From: Pseudonocardiales bacterium
Lineage (GTDB): Bacteria; Actinomycetota; Actinomycetes; Mycobacteriales; Pseudonocardiaceae
Direction: 5' to 3'
Length of the DNA stretch: 63,913 bases
Assembly (NCBI GenBank): GCA_019243635.1
Contig: JAFAUB010000021.1
Coordinates: 1 to 63,913 of the forward strand
A program made the translations under genes and the position numbers. Below, in pieces: positions 55,016 through 63,621 of this stretch. How positions within the stretch are numbered: position 1 is the stretch's first letter; each line of letters begins with the position of its first letter. Under the pieces are notes generated by a model. That model saw only the letters and a program-made list of their open reading frames with translations. It was not told the origin of the DNA and searched no databases.

Positions 55016-56215
55016 TCAGGCAGGGGTCAGCCGCCGAACAGGGCTGGATCTTGACAAGTAGCTGGTACAGGCCGTACGGGAACGGCACGCCCACCCACGC
55101 CCAGGCCAGCGTGGTGAGTACCACGCGCGGTCTCGAAGCCGCATGCGGCACACCAGGAACACCACCTTGTCGGCGTTCGTGGTGAACGTCAGAGCCAGGT
55201 GGAGCAGCGCGCCGACACCCAGGTACATGCGGTAGATGTTCTTGCGACTGAGCACGTCCGAAGTGGACGACCAGACGAAACGGCCGAGCATGTTGGCCAG
55301 CGACAGGACCGCGACGAAACCCGCTGCCGCAGCGGTGAGCCCGCTGCCTCGGGGGAAGAAGTCGGTGTAGATCGGCGCCGCGTTCCAGGATGCCGATGCC
55401 CGCCGTCACGTTGGAGCACAGCACCACCCACAGCAGCCAGAACTGGGGGTCCGGATCGCGTTACACGCGGCGACGTCACCCGAACTGGTCAGCCCGCCCA
55501 GCGGGTGCGCCGTGGGCTCCCGCCCTGCGGGCTTCCAGTCCTGCGCCGGTACCCGGATGAGCAGCCATCCTAGCGACATGAACACCGCATAGACGACGCC
55601 GTGGATCAGGAACGTCTTCGCGATACCGCCCGGGTCGGGGTGCGCGCCGGTCGCGCCGAATGCGGTCAGCATCGTGCTCGACCACGGCGACGCGATCAGC
55701 GCCCCGCCGCCGAAACCCATGATCGTGATACCGGTGGCCAGACCCGGCCGGTCGGGGAACCACGTGATCAGCGTGGAGACCGGGGAGATGTAGCCGATGC
55801 CCAGCCCGATCCCGCCGACGACGCCGTACCCGAGGACCACCGGCCCGTACTGCCCGATCGACACCCCCAGCGCGGAGATGAGGAACCCACCGTAGAAGCA
55901 GCACATCGAGATGAACATGGCCCAGCGCGGGCCATTGCTGTCGACCTTGGTGCCGAACAGCGCCGCGGACAGGCCCAACATCACGATCCCGAGCGTGAAC
56001 GGCAGCGCACTGGCCACCCCGGAGATACCCAGTGACGTCTCCAGCGGCTTCTTGAACACGCTCCAGGCGGAGACCTGGCCGATCGCCAGATGGACCGACA
56101 AGGCGGCCGGGGGACCAGCCACCGGCTCTAGCCCGGTGCGGCGACGACCCGCGAACGCTCGAAGTATCTGGCGGTCACCGGTGGCTCTCCTCCCCTGCGT
56201 GAACACCGTGAACAT
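55016..56215 (-). pseudogene. OFA-type MFS transporter broken by frameshifts
   Basis: The 5' two thirds read as an oxalate/formate antiporter-like MFS protein: LSVHLAIGQVSAWSVFKKPLE, GLGIGYISPVSTLITWFPDRPGLATG (signature of the group) and FLIHGVVYAVFMSLGWLLI, covering six or seven helices. After about 55500 the match continues in other frames: WVVLCSNVTAGIGILE, then MLGRFVWSSTSDVLSRKNIY and GVGALLHLALTFTTNADK, then GVPFPYGLYQLLVK. At least three frame changes are needed, so it is not functional. The N-terminal 30 residues also fit the family poorly. Confidence 0.75.
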
Positions 56216-56310
56216 CCCAGACGCTACTGACAGGAGCCGCGACGCGGCGAGGTGATACTCGTTGACGTGATCTACGGGTGCCGTGCCGCGTAGAGGTCAG
56301 GAGAGAACGG

Positions 56311-57648
56311 ATGACGAGCGCAGAAGGAGCGACACCACCCGCGAGTGCCAGGATGCGCCGGGTGGCGCTGGCCAGCTGTGTGGGAACCACCATCGAGTTC
56401 TACGACTTCTTCGTCTACGGTACGGCCGCCGCGCTGGTGTTCCCGAAGGTCTTCTTCCCGGCGCTGGGTTCGACCGCCGGCACGGTGGCCTCGTTCGCCA
56501 CCTTCGCGGTGGCGTTCATCGCCCGGCCGGTCGGGGCGGTGAGCTTCGGGCACTACGGCGACCGGATCGGCCGCAAGCGGACGCTCATCTCGACGCTGCT
56601 GCTGATGGGCGTGTCCACCGTGCTGATCGGGCTGCTGCCGGGCGCGGCCACGATCGGACTCGCGGCCCCCCTCCTGCTGGTCGTGCTGCGGTTCGCGCAG
56701 GGTTTCGCGGTGGGCGGGGAATGGGCCGGCGCGACAGTGCTCGCCGCAGAGTACGCACCGCCGCGGCGACGGGGGCGGTATGCGATGTTCCCGCAGCTCG
56801 GGCCGGCGATCGCGGTTGTGCTGTCCAGCGCGACCTTCCTGGTCACGAGCCTCACCCTCGGGAATACCGACCGCTCGTTCATCGACTATGGGTGGCGGGT
56901 CCCGTTCCTGGTCAGCATCGTGCTGGTCGCAGTGGGCCTGTACGTCCGGCGGAAGATCGAGGAGACGCCGGTCTTCCGGCAGGCGCAACACCAGGTTCCG
57001 AGGCCACACGCCCCACTGCGGGAGGCGCTCACCCATGCGCCGAGGGAGGTCCTGCTGGCGGCCGGGACCATGACGGTCATGTTCGCCCTGTTCTACACCG
57101 GCACGACCTACCTGACCAGTTACGGCACCAGCCCCACAGGTGCCGCGCTGAGCCGCACGCTGGTGCTGTCGCTCGGGATCGTCGCCGGGGCGGTGACGGC
57201 GCTGAGCACCGTCGCCTCGGCGGTCGCCTCGGACCGGCTCGGCCGGCGAACCCTGGTCCTCGCCGCCTGCACCGGCGCGGCGGTGTGGTCGCTGCTGCTG
57301 TTCCCGCTGCTCGACATGCGCTCCCCGGTGGCCTTCGCCGTCGGCCTGGTCGTCACCGTGGGGTTGCAGGGTCTCGCCTACGGTCCAGCCGGAGCGTTCC
57401 TGCCCGAGACGTTCCCGACCCGGTACCGCTATACCGGGGCCGGTATGAGCTACAACCTGGCCGGCATCGTGGGCGGCGCGATGCCGCCGCTGGTAGCCGG
57501 GCCGCTGGCGACGACATTCGGCAGCTTCGCCATCGGCGTCCTGCTGTGCGCGCTGTCGCTGCTCAGCCTGTTGTGCACGGCGGCCCTCCCCGAGACGAAG
57601 GACCACGACCTGCAGCAGGCCCAGCTGAGCGCCGCAGCCGTCCAGTGA
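56311..57648 (+). CDS. MHS-family MFS transporter
   Basis: A 445-residue metabolite:proton symporter of the MHS group (relatives carry shikimate, alpha-ketoglutarate, proline/betaine). Twelve helices are visible. Group motifs are CVGTTIEFYDFFVYGTAAAL, FGHYGDRIGRKRTL, RFAQGFAVGGEWAGATVLAAEYAP and LPETFPTRYRYTGAGMSYN. ATG 56311 has AGGAG upstream. The acyl-CoA ligase starts 52 bases downstream on the same strand, so an organic or fatty acid substrate is possible. It is divergent from the broken OFA transporter, as though it replaced it. Confidence 0.87.
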   Translation: MTSAEGATPPASARMRRVALASCVGTTIEFYDFFVYGTAAALVFPKVFFPALGSTAGTVASFATFAVAFIARPVGAVSFGHYGDRIGRKRTLISTLLLMGVSTVLIGLLPGAATIGLAAPLLLVVLRFAQGFAVGGEWAGATVLAAEYAPPRRRGRYAMFPQLGPAIAVVLSSATFLVTSLTLGNTDRSFIDYGWRVPFLVSIVLVAVGLYVRRKIEETPVFRQAQHQVPRPHAPLREALTHAPREVLLAAGTMTVMFALFYTGTTYLTSYGTSPTGAALSRTLVLSLGIVAGAVTALSTVASAVASDRLGRRTLVLAACTGAAVWSLLLFPLLDMRSPVAFAVGLVVTVGLQGLAYGPAGAFLPETFPTRYRYTGAGMSYNLAGIVGGAMPPLVAGPLATTFGSFAIGVLLCALSLLSLLCTAALPETKDHDLQQAQLSAAAVQ

Positions 57649-57700
57649 TCCCAGCAGGCCTACACTCCCTGGTAGGAAGGCCAGGCGAAGGAGGTCCGCG

Positions 57701-59545
57701 ATGACGACACCCGCGCAGGCCGACGCGACCCCTGCGGCGGTCACCGACCGGGCGGTCAGTGTGGCGCGGATGTTCTTCGACCGGTTCGCACAGACGCCGG
57801 ATCGGGAGGCGTTCCGCTACCCAGCCGGGGACCGTTGGGTGTCCCGGACCTGGCGGGAGGCAGCCGAGCAGGTCACCCGGCTCGCCGCCGGGCTGGTCGC
57901 GCTCGGCGTCACCGGGCAGCAGCGGGTCGCGATCGCGTCCGAGACGCGTTACGAGTGGGTCCTGGCCGACCTCGCGATCATGTGCGCCGGGGCAGCCACG
58001 ACAACGGTCTATCCCTCGGCGATCTCCGGCGATGTCACGTTCATCCTCGCCGACTCCGGCAGCAGAGTTGTCTTCGCCGAGGACGACGACCAGATCGCCA
58101 AGCTACGCGAGCAGCGCGACGCGCTGCAGTCGGTCCGCGCGGTCGTCACCTTCGACGGCGCACCCGACGACGGCGACGACCCATGGGTGATCTCTCTGGA
58201 CGGGCTGGCCGAACTGGGCGCCGCATACCTCGCCGAGCATCCCGGCGCCGTCGAGGAGCGAGTCGCCGCGATCGACCCGGACCACCTCGCCACCCTGATC
58301 TACACCTCGGGTACCACCGGCCGACCCAAGGGAGTGCGGCTGCGCCATTCCTCATGGACCTACGTGGGGGCCGCGGTCGCTTCGCTGGGCGTGCTGCAGG
58401 TCGACGATCTGCAGTATCTGTGGCTGCCGATGGCCCATGCGTTCGGCAAGGTGCTGCTGAGCGCCCAGCTACAGGTGGGTTTCGCGACCGCCGTCGACGG
58501 ACGGATCGACCGGATCGTGCCCAACCTGGCTGTCGTGCGCCCGACATTCATGGGCGCAGCTCCGCGTATCTTCGAGAAGGCATACGGCCGTATCGTCGCC
58601 ACGGCACATTCGGCCGGCTGGCCCAAGTCCAGGATCTTCGACTGGGCATGTGGAGTCGCGCTCGAGGTGTCCCGCCTGGTCAGGCAGGGCAAGCCGGTGC
58701 CGTGGCGGCTGGCTGTTCTGCACAAGCTGGCCGACAAGCTGGTCCTGGCCAAGGTGCGTGACCGGTTCGGCGGTCGGCTGCGGTTCTTCGTCTCCGGCGC
58801 GGCGGTCCTGTCCGAACAGATTGCGGAGTGGTTCCATGCCGTCGGCATCCTGATCCTCGAAGGCTACGGTCTCACCGAGACCGCCGCCGCCACGGTGGTC
58901 AACCGCCCGGACCGGGTCAAGCTCGGCACCGTGGGGCTGCCGTTGCCCGGTACTCAGCTCACGATCGCTGAGGACGGCGAGATCCTGATCAAGGGTCCTG
59001 GCGTCATGGACGGTTACCACCACCTGGACCAGGACACCAGCCATGCGCTCACCGGCGACGGGTGGCTGGCCACCGGTGACATCGGGGAGATCGACGCCGA
59101 CGGGTTCCTGCGGATCACCGACCGGAAGAAGGACCTGTTCAAGACCTCCGGTGGCAAGTACGTCGCGCCCTCTCACATCGAGAGTCGCTTCACCGCGATG
59201 TGCCCGCTGGCCAGCCGGATGGTCGTGCACGGTGACCAGCGCAACTACTGTGTGGCACTGATCGCGCTGGACCCCGACGCGGTGGCGAACTGGGCCGGTC
59301 ACCACGACATGGCCGGAATGCCCTATGCGCAGGTAGTGACCTCCCAGGCGATGCACAGCACAGTCGAGGGCTACGTGCGAAAGCTGAACACACAGCTCAA
59401 CCGCTGGGAGACGATCAAGAAATTCGTCATCCTCGATCACGACCTCACGGTGGACTCCGGCGAGTTGACCCCCAGCCTGAAAGTACGCAGGCCTGTCCTG
59501 GAGACCAACTACCGCGAGACCCTGGACGCCTTGTACTCGGTGTGA
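57701..59545 (+). CDS. Long-chain fatty acid-CoA ligase (FadD15-like)
   Basis: An AMP-forming acyl-CoA synthetase of 614 residues that activates fatty acids with ATP and CoA. Motifs are LIYTSGTTGRPKGVRLRH (P-loop), EGYGLTETAAATVVN (adenine pocket), GDGWLATGDIGEIDADGFL and RITDRKKDLFKTSGGKYVAP (hinge and catalytic region). The C-terminal lysine region is GELTPSLKVRRPVLE. The whole resembles FadD15 of Mycobacterium. AAGGAGG precedes ATG 57701. Possible cotranscription with the MHS transporter. Confidence 0.9.
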   Translation: MTTPAQADATPAAVTDRAVSVARMFFDRFAQTPDREAFRYPAGDRWVSRTWREAAEQVTRLAAGLVALGVTGQQRVAIASETRYEWVLADLAIMCAGAATTTVYPSAISGDVTFILADSGSRVVFAEDDDQIAKLREQRDALQSVRAVVTFDGAPDDGDDPWVISLDGLAELGAAYLAEHPGAVEERVAAIDPDHLATLIYTSGTTGRPKGVRLRHSSWTYVGAAVASLGVLQVDDLQYLWLPMAHAFGKVLLSAQLQVGFATAVDGRIDRIVPNLAVVRPTFMGAAPRIFEKAYGRIVATAHSAGWPKSRIFDWACGVALEVSRLVRQGKPVPWRLAVLHKLADKLVLAKVRDRFGGRLRFFVSGAAVLSEQIAEWFHAVGILILEGYGLTETAAATVVNRPDRVKLGTVGLPLPGTQLTIAEDGEILIKGPGVMDGYHHLDQDTSHALTGDGWLATGDIGEIDADGFLRITDRKKDLFKTSGGKYVAPSHIESRFTAMCPLASRMVVHGDQRNYCVALIALDPDAVANWAGHHDMAGMPYAQVVTSQAMHSTVEGYVRKLNTQLNRWETIKKFVILDHDLTVDSGELTPSLKVRRPVLETNYRETLDALYSV

Positions 59546-59644
59546 GCCGCCGGGAACGCCCTTTCTTCCCCTCTTCGCCGTTAGCCACCGTGACTGCGGA
59601 CGGATCTGGCACCAGGCGCGGAGTGGTCACAGCCGAGCGTGGTC

Positions 59645-60275
59645 TCAGGGGTGCGCTGGCGCGGACCGGGCCAGACGACGGCGCAAGGTGGCCTCGGTGG
59701 CCGGCCACTCGGAGGTGATGACCGAGAACATCGCGGAGTCGCGGAGCAGACCCTCCTCCCCGGGCGCGTGCGATGGCGACCAGTGGCGAAGGACGCCCTC
59801 GAAGTGCGCCCCCAGGCCTTCCAGGGCGCGCCGGGACCGGTGGTTGCGGGCGTCGGTCTTGAGGTCGACCCTGACCACGCCCAAGGTTTCGAACGCGTGC
59901 TCGAGCAGCAGGAGCTTTGCCTCGACATTGATGCCCGTTCGCTGGGCAGAAGCGCCCAGCCAGGTCCAGCCGATCTCGATGGCGCACAGTTCGGAGCCGC
60001 CTGGCCAGAATCGGGGATCCCAGTAGGCCGTGCACCCCACAGCCCGCCCATCGCCCAAGCGGATCTGGGCGAACGGCGCCGACTGGCCGGCCTCGGCCCG
60101 TTCGAAATGCGCGGCAAGAAAGCCCGCTACCTCCCACCCGCGGGGGACGCCGGTGAAGTCGTACGCGCCGCGGTCTTCCTCCGCCGCGACCGCCAGATCC
60201 TCCATGGCTCACCGACAGCGGCTCCAGCCGGACCAAGGAGCCATGCAGTGCCGGGACGTCGGCCAGAACGTTCAC
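59645..60275 (-). pseudogene. GNAT acetyltransferase with a frameshift near its 5' end
   Basis: From GTG 60275 the first 23 codons (VNVLADVPALHGSLVRLEPL, then SVS) are the usual beta1 start of a RimJ-type GNAT. The frame then leaves the family. From ATG 60205, in a different frame, the protein continues in register with EDLAVAAEEDRGAYDFTGVP, IEIGWTWLGASAQRTGINVE, HAFETLGVVRVDLKTDARN and SRRALEGLGAHFEGVLR. The junction AGCCATGGAGGATCTG needs one inserted or two lost bases. It is a recent pseudogene, a sequencing error, or a gene restarted at 60205 without beta1. Confidence 0.6.
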
Positions 60276-60505
60276 GTGTGTTCCTCATCGATCCTGGCGT
60301 TGGCACCTTGCGACGAGCGCAGGTTGCCGGACCGTCACCGGGCCAGGTCCCTCAGACCCTCTGGATGACTACAGGACGTGGACCGTAACCAACGCCCTCG
60401 CCCGGCGTCAACCGTTCGTCTTCGGCCGGAACGTCTTGGGTCATCAAGGTACTGATATAGACCATCGCCGTCTGTCGTCAATGGCGGCACAAAAGATGGT
60501 ACGTT

Positions 60506-60595
60506 GAGGCTTATTCAGGGCAGCGCTATCGATCTTGTGAGACACCCGATGAGCTGCAACGATCAGCCGTCGATCAAGATCGCTGAATAAGCCTC
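60506..60595. mobile_element. MITE-like 90-bp element with 13-bp terminal inverted repeats
   Basis: GAGGCTTATTCAG (60506-60518) and CTGAATAAGCCTC (60583-60595) are perfect inverted repeats bounding 90 bases. Inside, CGATCTTG and CAAGATCG give a second pair, so the element can fold into a long interrupted hairpin. GTT abuts both ends and may be a 3-bp target duplication. There is no coding capacity. It lies in a 407-base gap (60276-60682) that otherwise shows nothing. Confidence 0.6.
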
Positions 60596-60682
60596 GTTGA
60601 GCCCGAAGCTCACCAGGGGCGGATGACGCTCGTAACGGACTTTCACGGTACGGGCCGGGAAACATCTCGCTCGGTCATCTCG

Positions 60683-60997
60683 CTACACGGGGTGCCAGCG
60701 GACCGGTCCAACACGGATGTCCGGCACGGAGCGGCAGCGCTGGGGTACCGGTTGACGTGCGGAGGGTTGCTGGTCGCGGGCGGGGCGTCGGCTCCGGTCG
60801 TAGGCGGCTCGGCGGGTGGGGTCGCGCAGGATGGCGGCTGCGGCCACGGCGGCGGTCAGTGCGGCGGAGTCGGAGTCGGGATGGATGTCGGGGTGGTGGG
60901 CGCGGAGCAGGCGTCGGTAGGCGTGGCTGATCTGGTCCTGGGAGGCATCGGGGGTCACGCCCAGGACGGCATACAGGTCGTGATCGTCAGGTGGCAT
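60683..60997 (-). CDS. J-domain (DnaJ-like) small protein
   Basis: A 104-residue protein that is mostly one J domain: DLYAVLGVTPDASQDQISHA, RLLRAHHPDIHPD with the essential HPD, and ILRDPTRRAAYDRSRR. The Gly/Phe, zinc and substrate domains of full DnaJ are absent, so it should stimulate an Hsp70 ATPase without binding clients itself. The C-terminal 30 residues are basic and Pro-rich. ATG 60997 overlaps the end of the preceding unknown gene by 11 bases, suggesting coupling. Part of a small heat-shock group with Hsp20 and MerR. Confidence 0.8.
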   Translation of the reverse strand: MPPDDHDLYAVLGVTPDASQDQISHAYRRLLRAHHPDIHPDSDSAALTAAVAAAAILRDPTRRAAYDRSRRPARDQQPSARQPVPQRCRSVPDIRVGPVRWHPV

Positions 60998-61415
60998 CGC
61001 GGCTGTCCGTCTCGGGTGGGGCAAGGGGTTCCGGGGTGTTCTCGGCGCTGGGTTCCAGCGCGAGGGCCGACCAGGCGGTGGCCAGGGCGCTCAGCGACAG
61101 GAGGCGTTCCTCGCCGGCGGCCAGATCCCCCTCGGGGAGCAGGGCGACCCAGAACGAGCGGTGGTCGTCGCCGGTGAGTATGGCGGTGACCCGGCCATGG
61201 ACGGGGTTGCGGTGGCAGGCGGCGGTGACGTGGACGTAGCGGTTGCCCGAATCCTCGGCGCGCCAGGCGCAGATGCTCGGCTCGGGCAGGGCGTGCGCCC
61301 AGGCCAGCAGATCGGAGGGGTTGGCGACGGTGGCGGTGAGGTCACCGACGATGTCCAGTTCGCTGCTGAGCCGAAGCAGCGTGGACAGCTGGTGCGCATC
61401 GATGGATGTCGACAT
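60987..61415 (-). CDS. Unknown protein coupled to J-domain gene
   Basis: A 142-residue protein starting MSTSIDAHQLSTLLRLSSEL. It has mixed alpha/beta character (YVHVTAACHRNPVHGRVTAIL, RSFWVALLPEGDLAAGEERLLSLSALATAW) and an acidic Pro-rich tail. There is no signal peptide or membrane helix. It overlaps the J-domain gene by 11 bases and follows hsp20 on the same strand with a hairpin between. The context suggests a role in protein quality control, perhaps as partner of the J protein. No family was recognised. The longer frame start at 61490 does not look coding. Confidence 0.65.
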   Translation of the reverse strand: MSTSIDAHQLSTLLRLSSELDIVGDLTATVANPSDLLAWAHALPEPSICAWRAEDSGNRYVHVTAACHRNPVHGRVTAILTGDDHRSFWVALLPEGDLAAGEERLLSLSALATAWSALALEPSAENTPEPLAPPETDSRDAT

Positions 61416-61596
61416 GGTGCGTCTCCCGTGCCAGGAGGCGGCCTGGTGGCGCCGCAGGGTCGGGTCACCGAGGAGAAGTCGACCCGGCACAAACGCGCCG
61501 GGCAGCCCGGTGCGAGCTACTTCGCGAGCAGTCTACATCGGCCATGATCGTTTCTCGGGAACTCGCGCGGATCGGTTTCGCAGGTCGGCGCCCTCA

Positions 61597-61637
61597 ACAG
61601 TGGGGGTGCGGTGCGACGTGCGCGGCACCCCCACTGT
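61597..61637 (-). terminator. Strong hairpin after hsp20
   Basis: ACAGTGGGGGTGC and GCACCCCCACTGT are perfect 13-bp arms with a 15-base loop that itself can pair. It lies 43 bases past the hsp20 stop and before the unknown/J-domain pair, so it likely ends or attenuates the hsp20 transcript. Confidence 0.7.
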
Positions 61638-61679
61638 GACGGGACCAGTGATCCGCCGGGTCCCTGGTGGCGGGTCGGG

Positions 61680-62111
61680 TCAGGAGTGGATCTCCTTGGG
61701 TGTGCTGCCTCCGGTGATCTCGATCTTGCGGGGCTTGGCCTTGTCGACGATGGGGATGCGCAGGGTCAGCACCCCGGCGTCATAGCCGGCCTCGACGCGG
61801 TCGGTGTCCAGGGTCTCGCCGAGGAACAACTGCCGGGAGAACACGCCGCGGGGCCGCTCGGCGACCTGCAACTCGACGTTCTCCCCGTAGGTCGGGACGC
61901 GCTCGGCTTTGATGGTGAGCACGTTGTGTTCGACGTTGAGGTCGATCGAGGAGGGGTCCACCCCGGGCAGATCGAAGTGCACGACGAACTGCTCCCCCAC
62001 CCGGTAGGCGTCCATGGGCATGACAGCCGGGCGTGAGGGGGTGCCGTTGGTGCCGAACAGCTGTTGGGTCAGCCGGTCCAGCTCCCGGAACGGGTCGGTA
62101 CGCATCAGCAT
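61680..62111 (-). CDS. Hsp20 small heat-shock protein
   Basis: A 143-residue alpha-crystallin-type chaperone that holds unfolded proteins and forms oligomers. It starts [20 protein letters not shown], as in mycobacterial Hsp18/Acr relatives. The crystallin domain runs from [20 protein letters not shown] to [11 protein letters not shown], with the GVL and final IEI tail motif (KIEITGG). ATG 62111 has AAGGAGAG upstream. A palindromic operator lies 46 bases further up, and a divergent MerR gene is the likely regulator. Confidence 0.92.
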   Translation of the reverse strand: MLMRTDPFRELDRLTQQLFGTNGTPSRPAVMPMDAYRVGEQFVVHFDLPGVDPSSIDLNVEHNVLTIKAERVPTYGENVELQVAERPRGVFSRQLFLGETLDTDRVEAGYDAGVLTLRIPIVDKAKPRKIEITGGSTPKEIHS

Positions 62112-62156
62112 CGTGGGTCTCTCCTTCCTGGGCGTGGTCACGACACGAACGGTACA

Positions 62157-62172
62157 CACCGCTGTAGCGGTG
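62157..62172. promoter_or_regulatory. Palindromic operator upstream of hsp20
   Basis: CACCGCTGTAGCGGTG has perfect 7-bp arms around GT, 46 bases before the hsp20 ATG. The extended word GCTGTAGCGG plus CCATA recurs inverted at 62399-62419. No open frame looks coding in the 572-base gap (62112-62683) that contains both copies. Confidence 0.6.
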
Positions 62173-62398
62173 CTTCCATATTACCGCTGACTGACAGTCG
62201 CGTGAAGCTGCTTCTGGCGAAGGATGAATATTGATGCATGTAGACTCAGGTCATCGAAGTCTCCCGGGAGACACTGCTGGTCATCGGTTGGTCGACCCGA
62301 GGGTCCGGCGTCCTGCCACTACCCGCGTCTCAGCCCCCGGCCATCGCTTCTCCCCGCACTCGCGACACCAGTAGCTAGGCAAGCCAGCTACGGTACTG

Positions 62399-62419
62399 TA
62401 TGGTTCCATCCGCTACAGC
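62399..62419. promoter_or_regulatory. Second copy of the hsp20 operator word, MerR side
   Basis: TATGG, six bases, then CCGCTACAGC: the same order and nearly the same spacing as the reverse complement of 62161-62180. CGGTA lies just outside both copies. It faces the MerR gene about 265 bases downstream. Confidence 0.5.
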
Positions 62420-62683
62420 ACGATGTTGTTTCCTTCGCAAGGAGGTGATAGCTGCGGACTGTGACACTAGTGGTGACGGTGCCTTGCGCTCTCGCACCGC
62501 GAACACCCGGCTCCGGAGTTACCGGACCGCGCGGCGATGACCCGACCCCTGAGGGGGTTTTCGCCGCCACGGAGAGCGCCCTCCGCCCCGGTCGACAGCA
62601 TGGGGGCGGAGCCACCTAACGCTGGGTCCTGGCCGCCGCGAACAGGGTGGCGGCCAGGACCCCGTCGCGAGGCCGAGGAACGG

Positions 62684-63049
62684 GTGACACCACCGCAGGG
62701 CATGCAGGACAAACTCGATGACCGGGACTACCCCGCCTACACCATGGGCCTGGCCGCCGACCTCCTCGGCGTGCAACCGGCCTTCCTGCGCAGCCTCGAC
62801 GCCGTCGGGCTGCTCACCCCGGGCCGCTCCGCCGGCGGGCAGCGCCGCTACAGCCGGGCGGACCTCACACTGGCCACCCGGGTACGCGGACTACTTGATC
62901 AGAACATGCCACTGGCCGCCGCCATCCGCATCGTCAGCCTCGAACACCAGCTCGTCGCAGCCCACCGCCGCATCGCCGACCTCGAACAGAGCACCGGCCA
63001 GCCCCCAGTGACGCCGGCCGTTAACGAAGCCGAACGGGCAACAAAGTAG
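62684..63049 (+). CDS. MerR-family regulator of the heat-shock type
   Basis: A 121-residue MerR protein. The N-terminal winged helix reads DYPAYTMGLAADLLGVQPAF, LRSLDAVGLLTPGRSAGGQR and RYSRADLTLATRV, like the actinobacterial MerR group seen next to hsp20 and clpB genes and related to HspR. A coiled-coil dimer helix follows (IRIVSLEHQLVAAHRRIADL). There is no metal- or drug-binding domain. GTG 62684 has GAGGAA upstream; ATG 62702 is an alternative. It is divergent from hsp20 and probably regulates it through the repeated operator word between them. Confidence 0.82.
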   Translation: MTPPQGMQDKLDDRDYPAYTMGLAADLLGVQPAFLRSLDAVGLLTPGRSAGGQRRYSRADLTLATRVRGLLDQNMPLAAAIRIVSLEHQLVAAHRRIADLEQSTGQPPVTPAVNEAERATK

Positions 63050-63054
63050 CCTGC

Positions 63055-63621
63055 TCAGCAGCAGGCTGGGGCGACAACGGTAGACGCCGATACCCCGGAG
63101 CGGCCCACCTGGTCCAGACGGGTCGCGACTAGCACGTCGCCGGTGCGCAGCGCCTTGCACAACGCGTCGATCGTGTCGAACACCAGCGAGCTCCTGCCCG
63201 AGCCGGAGACGCCGGTGAACACCGTCAGCCGGCGCTTCGGGATCTCGACGCTGACGTCCTTGAGGTTGTTCTCGCGCGCGCCGTGCACGCGGATCAGATC
63301 GTGGTTGTCGGCGACGTGCAGCGCAGGCGACTGCGTGTCCGTCCTCCTCGTGGCCATGCTCATCGTGTCTCCATCGGTGAGGCGGGCCGCCTTCGCGATC
63401 TCCGTCGGCGTCGCCTGGCTCGATCTGACCGGCTTCGAGCAGTACGTCTGGTCCTCCTTCGTCGGCGCGTCGATCTCGAGGACCTCGACTTCCTCGAGGA
63501 CCTCGACTTCGCCCTCGATCATGGGCACGTCGCGGCCATCGGGGTCGGTGACGGTGGCCACCAGGCGGCCGCCACCGACGTCGTGCGCGGGCTCCTTCAC
63601 GGTGCCGTCTGTGCACGTCAT
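63055..63621 (-). pseudogene. Mosaic of VOC, UvrA-like ABC and resolvase fragments
   Basis: One open frame of 188 codons strings together three incomplete modules. Codons 1-40 ([20 protein letters not shown]) are the end of a glyoxalase/VOC domain. Codons 89-150 start [20 protein letters not shown] and run [19 protein letters not shown] and [20 protein letters not shown], the beginning of a UvrA-like drug-resistance ATPase whose Walker A lysine is Arg. The last 35 codons ([20 protein letters not shown], then GRS) are the catalytic-loop part of a serine resolvase. Joining of unrelated pieces points to deletion or recombination. Its ATG overlaps the stop of the VOC gene (ATGA). Confidence 0.65.
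63475..63510. repeat. Two 18-bp tandem repeats
   Basis: CTCGAGGACCTCGACTTC occurs twice in direct succession within the mosaic frame and encodes a duplicated EVEVLE. It is a small slippage duplication. Confidence 0.85.

Noticed and set aside
62180..62260. HAIR element (HspR site) before hsp20
   Set aside because: Only a weak half-site (GACTCAG) is present; the arms do not match CTTGAGT-N7-ACTCAAG.
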